DNA of 54,894 bases from Natronomonas sp. CBA1123 (GCF_009741925.1 NZ_WPCC01000021.1:1-54894); one strand, 5' to 3'. Numbered from the stretch's first letter, positions 32,874 to 42,033 are shown. The notes: generated by a model from the letters alone, not told the origin. Made by a program: numbers and translations.

Positions 32874-33257
32874 ATGTGGGGTGGGGAAGAACTGGACCGG
32901 ACACAGCGAGTTCGACGCCTGTGGCTACTTTTCGGAGTCGGTGTGTTTCTCCACGGCGTTGTCGACCCAGCCATCACGGTCGTGGCGCTCACGTGGGCTC
33001 CCGGACTCGGCGAGGCAAACCCCCTCATCCGGTATGGCCTCAACAGAGGCTGGCCGACCTTTGTCGGACTCCACGTTATGCTCTTCATCGTCGTCGGCGT
33101 GCCATTCTGGGGGATCACACGACTGGTACGAACCGGCTCGGCGGACGCGAGTGAGCGAATATACTATCTCATTTCGCGTGGACTCGTTCTCGTGATTCTC
33201 TGGGGGCTCGGGCTGGTCATGTGGAACCTCTATGCCATACTGTTTCTCTCGAGTTAG
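32874..33257 (+). CDS. Four-TM membrane protein (DUF5658-like), copy B
   Basis: 127 residues, a paralog of 29148-29543 in length, helix pattern and motifs (RRLWLLFGVGVFLHGVVDP, GEANPLI, VILWGLG). It is placed before, not after, the pilin-like gene of its pair. The 177 bases after the recombinase hold its promoter and no gene. Confidence 0.8.
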   Translation: MWGGEELDRTQRVRRLWLLFGVGVFLHGVVDPAITVVALTWAPGLGEANPLIRYGLNRGWPTFVGLHVMLFIVVGVPFWGITRLVRTGSADASERIYYLISRGLVLVILWGLGLVMWNLYAILFLSS

Positions 33258-33357
33258 CGGGGCAGGGTATCCACGGGCCTAATTTCAGGTTGCTACCAGT
33301 TTGGTTTGCATATAGCTTTTTTACCTTTCAGCGAATACCCCATGTGAGTGGGGACCA

Positions 33358-34659
33358 ATGGGCATCATAAACGGGGACCGGGGACAGTCAGAGGTAGTTG
33401 GCGCGATATTACTGTTCGGGATTTTCATTCTTGCACTGGGACTGTTACAGGCGTACTTCGTCCCACAGGAGATCTCGGCCACAGAGCAGAATCACGTTGA
33501 AGAAGTCTCTAGTGACTTCACCGAGATGTACGCCTCGATTGGGGATGCAGCCGGCAGTAACCGTGAACGAAGCGCCAGTCTCTCCCTGGGGACTCGATAC
33601 GGCGTATCGACGGTGTTTCTCACGCCACCACCAGCCCAAGGCACGATAGAGAGCGAGTCTGTTGGGTCATTATCAAGTGAAAACGGCAACGAATTCTCGG
33701 ACCTGGATGGTCCGCTTGTTGAGGAGCTCTGTGGCTTGGATGATGTCGAGACGAAGGCCATCACCTACGAGGCTCGATACAATGAATACCGGAATGCGGC
33801 GTCACACACGTATGAAGCGGGTGTGCACTACCGGATGGTCGATAGCGCAGGGCTGCGAAACAGCCAGCGATTGGTAGACGAAGGCGAAGACGTCACCACG
33901 ATTCACTTGGTGCCGATCACCCACGGTTCGATTCGTGAATCCGGAATCTCGAGAGAACCAATTACGTTCATTCCCGGTGGGACTGCAGAAACAGCACCGT
34001 TTGCCGGGGATTCCAGTGACCCTGTCACGATTCGTATCCCAATTCAGAACCAAGCAGGGTGGGATGCAACGTTCGATGGGAGCGTGGTCAGTACGACAGC
34101 CAACACGGCGCTATTGGAGCTTGATGATGACAGCGAAACGTATCGGGTTCGATGCACGCCGGTCGGTATTAATACGGCTCCGGATAACTCGCCATCTTCG
34201 GAATTCAGAGGGGATACGGAGAATGATGACGAGGATACAGGTGCCTTCAACCCAATCGGCAATGGCGCTCTGATCTTACAAGAAGGGTCCACCGCTGGAC
34301 AGCTCAACTTTGAGAATACCGCGATTTCGGATAAGACGGTTACTCAGGTACGAATACCGTGGATTCTAAATCCAGGACAAAACACGGACGAGTTCGAACT
34401 TGACTTCATGCTGGATAGCTCAACGATTACCGTCGAAACAGGCAGCACGACGTGGACCGATACTGGTGGATGGACCTGGGAAGATGAGACAGATGTCAGC
34501 GGCTCTGAGAAGAGCATCGGTGTCGATGGTGGTGGTGGCGATCCAAACACTGGCTATGGAATCGTGTTCAAGTTCGAGGACGGAACGACGGAGACGTATC
34601 TCGTTTCTGGCTCGAATGGTGGGAACAACAATAATAATGGTAATGGAAATAACAGCTGA
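33358..34659 (+). CDS. Pilin-like secreted protein, copy B
   Basis: 433 residues. The N-terminus (GQSEVVGAILLFGIFILALGLLQAYFVPQE) is pilin-like and parallels copy A. The external part is Ser/Thr/Asp-rich and has only two clear Cys. The tail GGNNNNNGNGNN is low complexity and could be a flexible end. A TATA-like region (catatagctttttt at about 33308) precedes the gene by ~45 bases. Likely a surface filament subunit or adhesin. Confidence 0.82.
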   Translation: MGIINGDRGQSEVVGAILLFGIFILALGLLQAYFVPQEISATEQNHVEEVSSDFTEMYASIGDAAGSNRERSASLSLGTRYGVSTVFLTPPPAQGTIESESVGSLSSENGNEFSDLDGPLVEELCGLDDVETKAITYEARYNEYRNAASHTYEAGVHYRMVDSAGLRNSQRLVDEGEDVTTIHLVPITHGSIRESGISREPITFIPGGTAETAPFAGDSSDPVTIRIPIQNQAGWDATFDGSVVSTTANTALLELDDDSETYRVRCTPVGINTAPDNSPSSEFRGDTENDDEDTGAFNPIGNGALILQEGSTAGQLNFENTAISDKTVTQVRIPWILNPGQNTDEFELDFMLDSSTITVETGSTTWTDTGGWTWEDETDVSGSEKSIGVDGGGGDPNTGYGIVFKFEDGTTETYLVSGSNGGNNNNNGNGNNS

Positions 34660-34859
34660 ATTGATAGCTCCTAGTCCAACTGCATAATTCTGCCTTTGCC
34701 GCAATTTTAAATCAGTACCAGAGGCGGCTTGTAAGACACAATCGCCCAGTCAGCTGGTTCTAAATTTATTACAGGACGTCATTTTGAAAAGACGTCATAA
34801 TATCTGACCCCTTGTGAGATAGGGGCCGGTTACTGACCGTGAGTTAGTGAACCGGCTGA
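34660..34859. promoter_or_regulatory. Intergenic repeats: GACGTCAT pair and hairpin
   Basis: GACGTCAT occurs at 34775-34782 and again at 34791-34798, start to start 16 bases, like two operator sites on one face of the helix. Nearer the minus-strand gene, CCGGTTACTGAC and GTTAGTGAACCGG (34828-34857) form an imperfect inverted repeat, which could terminate or process that transcript. Confidence 0.4.
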
Positions 34860-35153
34860 TCATTTACCACGGCGAATAACCTCACTCCGCGCGTTCCGGT
34901 CGGCCTGTTCAAATTCTTCGTGATTCCGAGCGAGGTATTCGAAGAACGAGTGCACCGGAAGGTCTGTATCATTGTTCAGTTCATCCACCTCGATGCCGCT
35001 TTCCCCGGCCTGTTCAACCGTCTCGAACAGACTCGCCATCTCCTCGAGGTACTCGACCGTCCAGCCAAGATCTCGTTGGTCCAGATCGATAGCGAACCGC
35101 TGGATGTCTTCATCAATCGGCACCGTCGCGCTGGCTCGTTTTTCAGGCATCAT
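34860..35153 (-). CDS. Hypothetical 97-residue protein
   Basis: Two tandem ATGs are possible starts (35153 or 35150). The product is acidic, helical and soluble; the spacing of helices (ASLFETVEQAGESGIEVDELNND...FFEYLARN) could be a helix-turn-helix. It is separated from the ion-channel gene by 167 bases with no visible gene. Unknown function. Confidence 0.6.
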   Translation of the reverse strand: MMPEKRASATVPIDEDIQRFAIDLDQRDLGWTVEYLEEMASLFETVEQAGESGIEVDELNNDTDLPVHSFFEYLARNHEEFEQADRNARSEVIRRGK

Positions 35154-35320
35154 CCCATCGGATGGCCCGCCGCTTGATTAGCACTGTGCCGGCATCGGCT
35201 GACTCCACGGCACGGATACCTCACCTCGGAAATGAGAAATGGAGTTTCGAACAGGTGGCCACGCATCCCCCTCTTGGCTCAAAATCTGCGGAGGTGGCTC
35301 CCATCGGCGACGACAGAAAG

Positions 35321-36940
35321 CTATCTTGCAGCCCGGCGACCGAGGACGAATACAAAGACTGCAATCAGAATTGCACCGAGAGCAGCCTGACTGGTGACTA
35401 ACAGTCGGGCAATCTGCGAGGTCGGTTCGGGCTGGAAATCACCTAACCCCAGTGTCGTGAATGTGAGTGTGCTGAAGTAGAGTGCGTCAACCGGGTTCGC
35501 TACGAAGCGATTACTGGCGTCCCTAATGAGGTCGAACTGGCTGTAGATAACGGCATACGTCGCAATGATAGCGACCGCACACGTGACAATGCGGCTAAGG
35601 CTTTCACCATATTTGAATACAGCCCGCGACAGTCGGGCGAATCCCCACTCCAGGTACTCACCATTGCGCCAATGTCGTTTCCGCTGCATATCCTGCCGCA
35701 GGACGAACATCTCGCTCTGGAGCGACGGTCGAGCGTTCTCACGAGCTAGTTTCTCGAAGGTCTGGTAGGTGTCTGCTGCTTTCCCTAACTGATTCGTCGC
35801 TTTTTCAGAAGCCGTGTCTATGATTGCTGGATCATAACCGCACCTTTGTGGCGGGAAAATTGGGGACGTCTGCCACCAGTTCGCCTCCGAGATTCGCTGC
35901 TCTTCAGCGCGAAACTCTGTACCGTCGTTAATTTGTACATCAGTGAAGGTCGCTCCGTGTGGCCGACAATTCGTTAGGTTTGCGTCGAAGAGATTCGCTC
36001 GAACCAGAACGGCATGTTCAAGATCTGCATTGGTGAGGTCAGCCGCCGATAGGTTCGTGTCGGTGAGGTCTGTCTTCCTGAGATTCGCGTTAATGAGAGT
36101 GGAATCGGAAAGGTTGGCGTCGGTGAGATTGGCTCGTAAGAGTTCTGCATCGGTGAGGTCTGCCTCCACGAGAGTTGCGGCAGTAAGGTTGCTATCCCAG
36201 AGGTTTGCTTCAGTGAGATTGCTCTTCCAGAGATTGGCCTCTGTGAGATTAGCATGCCTGAGTGATGCGTTGGTGAGGTCGGCATTGGACAAGACCGAAT
36301 TGGTGAGATCTACCTCTCGCAATTCTGTGTTGATGAGCGTGGCATCCTTGACATTCGTATCTCGTAGGTTGGCACCTCTGAGCTTCGCATCCGTAAAATC
36401 GGTTTCTGAGAGAATCGCATTGCTGAGATCGGCGTTCTTAAAATACGTGTTGGTGAGGATACCAGACCAGAGGATTGCGTTACTGAGCGTAGTATCTCGG
36501 AGGTTCGTGTTGGTAAGGTCGGCCTCCCAGAGGGTCGCCTCTGTGAGGTCGGCCCCCACGAGAGTCGCGTCGGAGACATCGGCATTTCTGAGGTTCGCCT
36601 CTGTGAGGTCGGCCTCTTCAAGATTCGTCTCAGAAATGTTACTGTCACGTAACATAACACGTCCAAATGTCACTGCATCCCCCAACTGAAGTCCGGACAG
36701 CTTTGCTCCGTCGAGAAGTTCAGCGACATCCGAGGTCTGCTCCCGGATGTCCGGTGGTGCGCATGCCTGCTGCAGCGCTTCAGGGGATTTCGAGACTTCG
36801 TCCGAATCGGCATGCCAAATGCAATGGTCCGAACCTTCCACCACCTCCCTCCAGCAACAGTTCTGATGATCCGCTGATTGAGGGGTTGAATAGTCTTCGT
36901 CCCACGTGAATCCACAGCGGCCCGCTGGCACCTCAGACAT
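35321..36940 (-). CDS. Pentapeptide-repeat protein fused to an ion-channel domain
   Basis: 539 residues. The N-terminus has Cys/His positions that may bind metal. Residues ~75-335 contain dozens of A(D/N)Lxx pentapeptide repeats, which fold into a right-handed beta-helix. The C-terminal ~100 residues form a two-helix pore domain with TFTTLGLGDFQP, related to the TVGYGD potassium filter. The helix may act as a gate or dock. Pentapeptide-repeat/ion-channel fusions occur in archaea and bacteria; the filter here reads LGLGD, so selectivity is uncertain. Confidence 0.87.
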   Translation of the reverse strand: MSEVPAGRCGFTWDEDYSTPQSADHQNCCWREVVEGSDHCIWHADSDEVSKSPEALQQACAPPDIREQTSDVAELLDGAKLSGLQLGDAVTFGRVMLRDSNISETNLEEADLTEANLRNADVSDATLVGADLTEATLWEADLTNTNLRDTTLSNAILWSGILTNTYFKNADLSNAILSETDFTDAKLRGANLRDTNVKDATLINTELREVDLTNSVLSNADLTNASLRHANLTEANLWKSNLTEANLWDSNLTAATLVEADLTDAELLRANLTDANLSDSTLINANLRKTDLTDTNLSAADLTNADLEHAVLVRANLFDANLTNCRPHGATFTDVQINDGTEFRAEEQRISEANWWQTSPIFPPQRCGYDPAIIDTASEKATNQLGKAADTYQTFEKLARENARPSLQSEMFVLRQDMQRKRHWRNGEYLEWGFARLSRAVFKYGESLSRIVTCAVAIIATYAVIYSQFDLIRDASNRFVANPVDALYFSTLTFTTLGLGDFQPEPTSQIARLLVTSQAALGAILIAVFVFVLGRRAAR

Positions 36941-37058
36941 AGGCGATTAGTTTCACCCTTGCACTACAAAGGTTGTTGAGGGACCCAAACCTTCGTACGT
37001 CAGTGTCGGTCCGACGAGGAGCCACCTGGTGATCTTCCGTTCGTTCCTGTTAGCCGAC

Positions 37059-37787
37059 TCAATCCAAGTACTGGACGTACTGGTCGAACACATGGCGGTC
37101 GGCGACCAGTTGGATGTGCTCCTGGTAGCCAGAGTTCACGTTTCGGCCTGCAGCGTCTTGGAACATATACTCGGGGATGCTGGCGTAGGAACTCGGCACG
37201 ATCAGTTCGTCGATGTGCGACCAGACTGCGGTGTACTCGACGCCGTCGGCCAGTCCGTCGTCGTTGAGTTCATCCATCATCGTGCTCCGCGGAATCATGT
37301 CGCGGCCACCCGCAGTCACGAGACCGACGTAAGAGACGTACGTCCCCTGGTGAGGGGAACCGAGCGTGACGAGATCGTCGACATAGTCGGCGGCGCTCTC
37401 CTTCTCGATGGCCCAGCGGGCGTCGAGACCGCCCATGGAGTGGGTAATCAGGTCGACAGGGCCGCCGGAATCGTCGGCGACGCGTTCAATCTCACGAGCG
37501 ACGACCTCGCCGTACTCCGAGGGCGAATCGACCGTCGTACCGGGGATGTTTCCGAGGCTTACCTGATGAATCTCCGCCTCGTCGTACCCCACGTCGCCGA
37601 GGTATCCGGTGATAACATCCCACCATGGCGTGTCGCCGGTGTCCATATACCCGTGGACGAGGAGGATGTGGTCTCTTCCCGATTCAGCGCTGGCTGTACC
37701 AAGGCTTCCAGCGCCGAGGAGGGCCGCACTGCCGGCAGCTGTCGAACGGAGTACTGACCGTCGTGTGGTAACACTTCTTTCGGACAT
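37059..37787 (-). CDS. Tat-exported lipase/esterase (alpha/beta hydrolase)
   Basis: 242 residues. A Tat signal (TTRRSVLRSTAAGSAALLGAGS) precedes the hydrolase core: LLVHGYMDTGD with the oxyanion residues, nucleophile elbow THSMGG, a likely acid at DELI and a His near the end (EHIQL). It resembles triacylglycerol lipases of the LipA/EstA type. ATG 37787 is chosen for a normal Tat leader. It acts outside the cell on lipids or esters. Confidence 0.88.
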   Translation of the reverse strand: MSERSVTTRRSVLRSTAAGSAALLGAGSLGTASAESGRDHILLVHGYMDTGDTPWWDVITGYLGDVGYDEAEIHQVSLGNIPGTTVDSPSEYGEVVAREIERVADDSGGPVDLITHSMGGLDARWAIEKESAADYVDDLVTLGSPHQGTYVSYVGLVTAGGRDMIPRSTMMDELNDDGLADGVEYTAVWSHIDELIVPSSYASIPEYMFQDAAGRNVNSGYQEHIQLVADRHVFDQYVQYLD

Positions 37788-37854
37788 GACCTCCCAGCCC
37801 TCCGCCACGGAGAAGTTTATTCCCCCGGACAGTACAGGTTTATTAAGAGGCAGT

Positions 37855-37904
37855 GGTGTCCGGATACAGGGACCGAACGTGGGAAGGTCGAGTGGCTGAA
37901 TTGA
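37855..37904 (+). pseudogene. 3' remnant of a Xer-like recombinase gene
   Basis: In one frame the sequence encodes PDTGTERGKVEWLN and stop, close to the end of the recombinase at 32109 (SPEAQRKQRKKVEWLN). The DNA words gtggagtggctgaactga and gtcgagtggctgaattga differ at two of 18 bases. No upstream part of the gene remains. It is either a decayed second recombinase or a displaced gene end made by insertion of the DNA between the two copies. Confidence 0.55.
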
Positions 37905-37951
37905 GAGTTACTATGCCACAGCTAAGGTTGATACTGAATTTGGGAAAATCC

Positions 37952-38652
37952 GGCTCTGTTGAAACCGTATGAATTCAACACTTCTGTCGATGAAGGATTG
38001 TTGGGTGGGCGTGCGATAGTCACGATTTAGCGCGCATCTCGGATAACCAATTAACACCTCTCCCACCGAGATAGCCGACCGCAAACGCGGCTGTCCCGAA
38101 CACGATAGCCGCGAGTGCGGACAACCCGAGTGAGATTGGGTCGAAGAAGAATTCGAGCTTGCCAGCGAGTGTTTGACTCGACAACCCGAGAAACGCCCAT
38201 TCAGCGAAGAAGGCGGCGTAGGCGCCGAACAACGTCACCCACGCGCCGAGAAGACTACCACGCCGATAGCCAATCCCCGCTGCCGCGACGCCGCCAACGA
38301 GCGTTGCATCCGAGGGAAGGAAAACGACGCCACCGTCGACGGTGAAGCCGCCGGTAGCGTACATAACGAATGTGCCGACAGCGATGACGACCGCAATCAG
38401 CACGTCGAGCCGACGCTCGAAGCGATCTGCGAACAGGATTGTGTGGAGGACATCACGCATATTGACAGTCTTGACCACACCTTTACAGGTGTTTCGCCAT
38501 CTGGGGTAGCGGTGTCATCGACCAGTTTTCTCCCCTAATCACCGAGGGAAGGAATCGATTAGGTGAGCGAACCGCGAAGCACTCGATGCAGCCCCTACAC
38601 CTACCGATCTGCCGCACCAATTCTGTTAGCGGATGAGGATTTCAACAGAGCC
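37952..38652. mobile_element. 701-bp transposon-like cassette with 13-bp inverted ends
   Basis: The ends read GGCTCTGTTGAAA inward from both sides. They are flanked by gaaaatcc (left) and gaaagtcc (right), an 8-base near-duplication as expected for IS6-family transposition. No transposase is inside; instead a membrane-protein gene occupies most of it. It is therefore a MITE-like or mobile insertion cassette that would need a transposase from elsewhere. Confidence 0.68.
38020..38460 (-). CDS. Four-TM membrane protein, passenger of the cassette
   Basis: 146 residues starting at ATG 38460, with hydrophobic stretches near 21-38, 48-64, 70-90 and 112-134 and Gly-rich turns. Higher GC than its flanks. 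It lies wholly inside the inverted repeats, so it seems to travel with them. Unknown family. Confidence 0.68.
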   Translation of the reverse strand: MRDVLHTILFADRFERRLDVLIAVVIAVGTFVMYATGGFTVDGGVVFLPSDATLVGGVAAAGIGYRRGSLLGAWVTLFGAYAAFFAEWAFLGLSSQTLAGKLEFFFDPISLGLSALAAIVFGTAAFAVGYLGGRGVNWLSEMRAKS

Positions 38653-38691
38653 GAAAGTCCCGTAAAGGGCTCAACAGCAGCTAAAGCTAGA

Positions 38692-39726
38692 TCATGAGAC
38701 TACGCCTTTCCACTCACGCCATTCTAAGTTGGGGTAAAGCGCTGTGAATTGCTCCTCAGTGGGGTCAGATGTTCCGTCACCATCAGTATCGACGATGGCC
38801 ATATCGGGCTCTCCATCGTTGTCGACATCGACGACCGTCGCAGCAGTTTCTGTACCGTTCACCTCGACGGTTGTGGACCGCATGTCGTATGGAGAGCCGC
38901 CCTCGCTTTGATTGTCTCCACTTGACTCGGACTCGGAGTCATTCATCAGACCCTCAGGTGGCTCAGTCGGTACGTCGGCAGTTCTGACTGGGACGCTATC
39001 GGGCACCGAGCCGTCAGTTGAACCCTGTCCGTCGTTGCTCTCGGGTCGGTCATCATCCGTTTGTTCCGTATCGGATGCGTCCGGGGGGTCAGGGGCCGGG
39101 GCCGAGCCGCCTATATCAGGGATACTTGGTTCTGGTGTCGGGGTGCTGGGCTGTGGGGTTGCCGTTGGCTGTGGAGTTAGCGTCGGCTGTGGGGTTGCCG
39201 TCGGCTGGGGAGTTAGTGTCGGCTGTGGGGTTGCCGTCGGCTGGGGAGTTAGTGTCGGCTGTGGGGTTGCCGTTGGCGTCGGGGTGGCAGGTGCTATGAC
39301 ATCGTAAGTATGTCTGTCCTCTGCAAAGTGATCTCCATCTCGGTCTTCAACAATGACGGAAATGATGAACCCGTTTCCTACTCGCTCACGTGGAATCGTG
39401 GCGTCTACTGATACCGTTGTAATCGCGAATTCGCCGGTCCCTGTTACGTCTTTGCGGACCTCTCTGTCGAGATAGGCTAAATATACACTTACCTCACCAG
39501 ACTCTGCATCCGGCAATTTATAGCGTATCTCGAACTCGAAGTTATATTCTTGCCCACCTATCAGTGCATCATCACCCGCAGGTAACGCGGAATCGCGGGC
39601 CAAATCAACGGCAGCGTTGAAATCCGCAGCCGCAGTCTCACTTGTGAGTATCATGGCCCCAGAGGCTGGTGTCAGAACCAGCAGAACTGATAATGCAACA
39701 CTTACCAATCGAATTCTGGAGATCAT
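38692..39726 (-). CDS. Secreted protein with TPQP repeats and calcium-type motif
   Basis: 344 residues from ATG 39726. A signal peptide (about 1-33) precedes a beta domain with a QEYNFEFEIRYKLPD segment. A Thr/Pro linker follows, of repeated TPQPTLTPQPTA units, then a Ser/Asp-rich stretch. The C-terminal part contains VDVDNDGEPD and VDTDGDGTSD, the DxDxDG calcium-binding loops seen in dockerin/thrombospondin-3-like repeats. Probably a stalked cell-surface protein. No anchor signal is seen at the end. Confidence 0.78.
   Translation of the reverse strand: MISRIRLVSVALSVLLVLTPASGAMILTSETAAADFNAAVDLARDSALPAGDDALIGGQEYNFEFEIRYKLPDAESGEVSVYLAYLDREVRKDVTGTGEFAITTVSVDATIPRERVGNGFIISVIVEDRDGDHFAEDRHTYDVIAPATPTPTATPQPTLTPQPTATPQPTLTPQPTATPQPTLTPQPTATPQPSTPTPEPSIPDIGGSAPAPDPPDASDTEQTDDDRPESNDGQGSTDGSVPDSVPVRTADVPTEPPEGLMNDSESESSGDNQSEGGSPYDMRSTTVEVNGTETAATVVDVDNDGEPDMAIVDTDGDGTSDPTEEQFTALYPNLEWREWKGVVS
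39156..39286 (-). repeat. 36-bp tandem repeat coding for TPQP linker
   Basis: Roughly three and a half copies of a 36-base unit (ggctgtggggttgccgtc then ggctggggagttagtgtc) code for alternating TATPQP/TLTPQP. The copies are nearly identical in DNA, so the number is likely to vary between strains. It lies inside the gene at 38692 and is not a CRISPR, as there are no spacers. Confidence 0.75.
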
Positions 39727-40228
39727 ACTGATCCCCCCTGTTAGATTGGTAGCTCTACAACGACGCTGTAATTCTGAATTACATCCCCCCATTCGCATGA
39801 GCATCAACACAACAAGACTGATCATATAATATGCAGATGGTTTATCCCGGTAGAATAGGGCAGAGCCAACTGAATCGAAGACTGAAGTATAACTAATCGT
39901 TCATCATAATGAATCCGTCAATCAACGTGGGATAAGAGAGATTGTCCGGTAAACGGTTTATTCTGCTTGGTAACGATTGGTCGAAAATCCAGTCAGCGGG
40001 AAATCGTAGATGAGCTTCTGGAATTAACATATTAATGATGGATTAGTGGCCGTTTTGGTTGTAATAGGCTACGGTTCGACATAGCTCTGAATCTCTTTAG
40101 CGTTTCCTTGGTTTCTCAACGCCGGTCGGAGATGTAGGATGTCGACGCGCTGCTTATCGGGGGTTCAAAATCATCTCGCAAATGATTATTTCGTAAAACT
40201 AAATCCGAATCCTCTGGTGGCAACCTAT
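39727..40228. other. 502-base AT-rich intergenic region
   Basis: Divergent promoters of the genes at 39726 and 40229 lie here. Near the right edge, AATCAT (40169-40174) and ATGATT (40182-40187) form an inverted pair about 40 bases before the regulator start and could be its own operator. An ATG at 40139 in frame is judged too early. No other gene is convincing. Confidence 0.4.
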
Positions 40229-41035
40229 ATGAGCCAGGTCCCAGCGCAAACGCCCCATCAGGAATCCCTCGACGAGTTCTTCCAGCGCGTCTCGACGGAT
40301 CTCATGGCCGTCGCGACGAATTATCGCGCCGTCGCCGCGGTGACCGAGGCCGCCGCCGGCCTCGAGACCCCACCCACAATCCAACTGGCTGCTCCCGAGG
40401 CGGCACTCAAACCACTGGACACCCACTTCACCGTCGGCTGGCTGGCCGCCGATCTCATCGACATGGGCGCGCTTGAGCTGGTTACGACCGACACCGTCCC
40501 CGATGGCACGCGACTGACGGACGGCCAGGAGGCGTGGACGCTCACGATGGTGGACAAAACTCCGCGTGTCGTCGCTCTTGGAGACACAATCGTCGCCGAG
40601 GCCGTCGAAGGGACCGTCACCAATCGAGACGACGCCGATGGGTTCCGCCTTCGAACTGTCGGGCGTACACAGGTCCTCGAAACGCTGGCCGAGACCTTCG
40701 AGCCGGCTGTCGCCGATGACTTCGAAGCCGGGGTTGCGGCCGCCGCACCGATTGCTGAATCGGCGCTGACACCGTATCACATCGCGCTGTTAGTCGGCGC
40801 ACGCCACGAATACCTGCAGTACGAGTTCGGGCACTGGGCCGAGGACATCCGCTTTACCAGCCAGGCGACGCTGTCACGTAAGAAACGGGCGCTCAAAGAG
40901 GCCGGGCTGGTTGAGACGACGAGCGTGAAACACGATGTCGGGCGCCCACGGCATCGACTCCATCTTAGTGGGCCGCTGGCTGGGTGTGACGATATCGAGG
41001 CGGTTGTCGATCGGGCCGAGGCGGAGTTGGAATAG
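40229..41035 (+). CDS. Transcriptional regulator with C-terminal HTH (TbsP-like)
   Basis: 268 residues. The N-terminal ~170 residues form an acidic alpha/beta sensor-like domain. The C-terminal part (PYHIALLVGARHEYLQYEFGHWAEDIRF...RKKRALKEAGLVETT...GRPRHRLHL) is a winged helix that resembles the haloarchaeal TbsP/DUF5821 family; this family call is tentative. GC-rich compared with flanks. It may control the nearby cargo genes. Confidence 0.62.
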   Translation: MSQVPAQTPHQESLDEFFQRVSTDLMAVATNYRAVAAVTEAAAGLETPPTIQLAAPEAALKPLDTHFTVGWLAADLIDMGALELVTTDTVPDGTRLTDGQEAWTLTMVDKTPRVVALGDTIVAEAVEGTVTNRDDADGFRLRTVGRTQVLETLAETFEPAVADDFEAGVAAAAPIAESALTPYHIALLVGARHEYLQYEFGHWAEDIRFTSQATLSRKKRALKEAGLVETTSVKHDVGRPRHRLHLSGPLAGCDDIEAVVDRAEAELE

Positions 41036-41293
41036 CGATTGCAATGAGCCTGAGAGACCAAAGACGGATCCAGTAACCGGTCGACAAACTGTGGTAATCG
41101 TTCGCGGTCCGGGCGGATCGTCAAGCGAATGTGCTTCAAACCGGTGCGTTGCCCGTGCAATTCTATTAACCTCTGTCACGGCGTCCTGAACCGTCGGTGG
41201 AGCATGGATGCGTTGATGCGGTGCCCGGATGTCTGCACAGGAGCAGCTATTGGACGGGAACGACGGACTGGCCGAGTTGTCGTCTTACCCTAC

Positions 41294-41950
41294 TCACAGG
41301 ACTATCGATTCGAAAACGCACTCCTCGATTTTCCGGAGATGATCGCCGACGGTAGACGGTGCCAGACCGACCACCTGGGCAACATCTTCGTGTGTTGCCT
41401 CGCGCGGTGCTCGGTAGTATCCGACATCTACGGCTGCCCTTAGCACTTCTTCCTGGCGGCTCGTCAGCGGCCGTGTGAAGCTCTGAGCATCCGGGTCGTA
41501 CTCACCAGTCTCCATGATCTCGACATCAAGGGTGTCCATATTCTCCGCCTCTTCGAAGATCGCCCTAAACGCCGATTCATCGCCTAAAATGGTGATTTTC
41601 TGGGTTCCTCCGACTCCAAATAGGATTGGCGTCTCGACGACGATGTCGGCCTGCTGTTGCCACTTTAGAAGTCGTCTGACTTCGTCAGTTGGGTCAAACT
41701 GACTTACTGCCATCCACCGTTCATCGCCCGAAAGCATGTACGCGTCGACGGCGGGTGATGACGACATGATCTCTTCGTATCGTACCCGGTTACCGATCCC
41801 TTCAGCGAGTGTGAGAACTGTCTCGTTATCGAGAAATTCTACGTGGTGGATCGCCTCTCGCTGTATTGATGGCTCCTCAGTGAGCTGCTTTCCGAGTGGG
41901 TGAAACCCATTTCCCTTGGTAGGGGACAGACGCATCGTCACATACCGCAT
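41294..41950 (-). CDS. HTH-10 (Bat-type) transcriptional regulator
   Basis: 218 residues. The C-terminal ~55 residues (LTSRQEEVLRAAVDVGYYRAPREATHEDVAQVVGLAPSTVGDHLRKIE) are the classical HTH-10 domain of haloarchaeal bacterio-opsin-activator-like proteins. The N-terminal ~150 residues are the usual ligand-sensing part of this group. It is divergent from the FAD monooxygenase gene, 83 bases apart, a common regulator/target layout. The 258 bases on the other side hold no gene I can support. Confidence 0.9.
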   Translation of the reverse strand: MRYVTMRLSPTKGNGFHPLGKQLTEEPSIQREAIHHVEFLDNETVLTLAEGIGNRVRYEEIMSSSPAVDAYMLSGDERWMAVSQFDPTDEVRRLLKWQQQADIVVETPILFGVGGTQKITILGDESAFRAIFEEAENMDTLDVEIMETGEYDPDAQSFTRPLTSRQEEVLRAAVDVGYYRAPREATHEDVAQVVGLAPSTVGDHLRKIEECVFESIVL

Positions 41951-42033
41951 ACCTCATCCAGTCAGTCACCAAACTTAAAAGAACGCGGATAACCCCCATT
42001 GACTCATTCCGTTCTTCGAGTGTGTATTCAAAT

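Noticed and set aside
36000-36660. Periodic 15-base pattern, at first resembling a repeat array
   Set aside because: The period is that of codons for A(D/N)LTX pentapeptides, so it is a coding repeat and not a CRISPR or satellite.
35943-36689. 248-codon plus-strand frame with VRSAS-type repeats
   Set aside because: It is the antisense reading of the pentapeptide repeats and inherits their periodicity.
39156-39286. Tandem repeats considered as CRISPR
   Set aside because: Units are contiguous, without unique spacers, and are in frame with a Thr/Pro linker.
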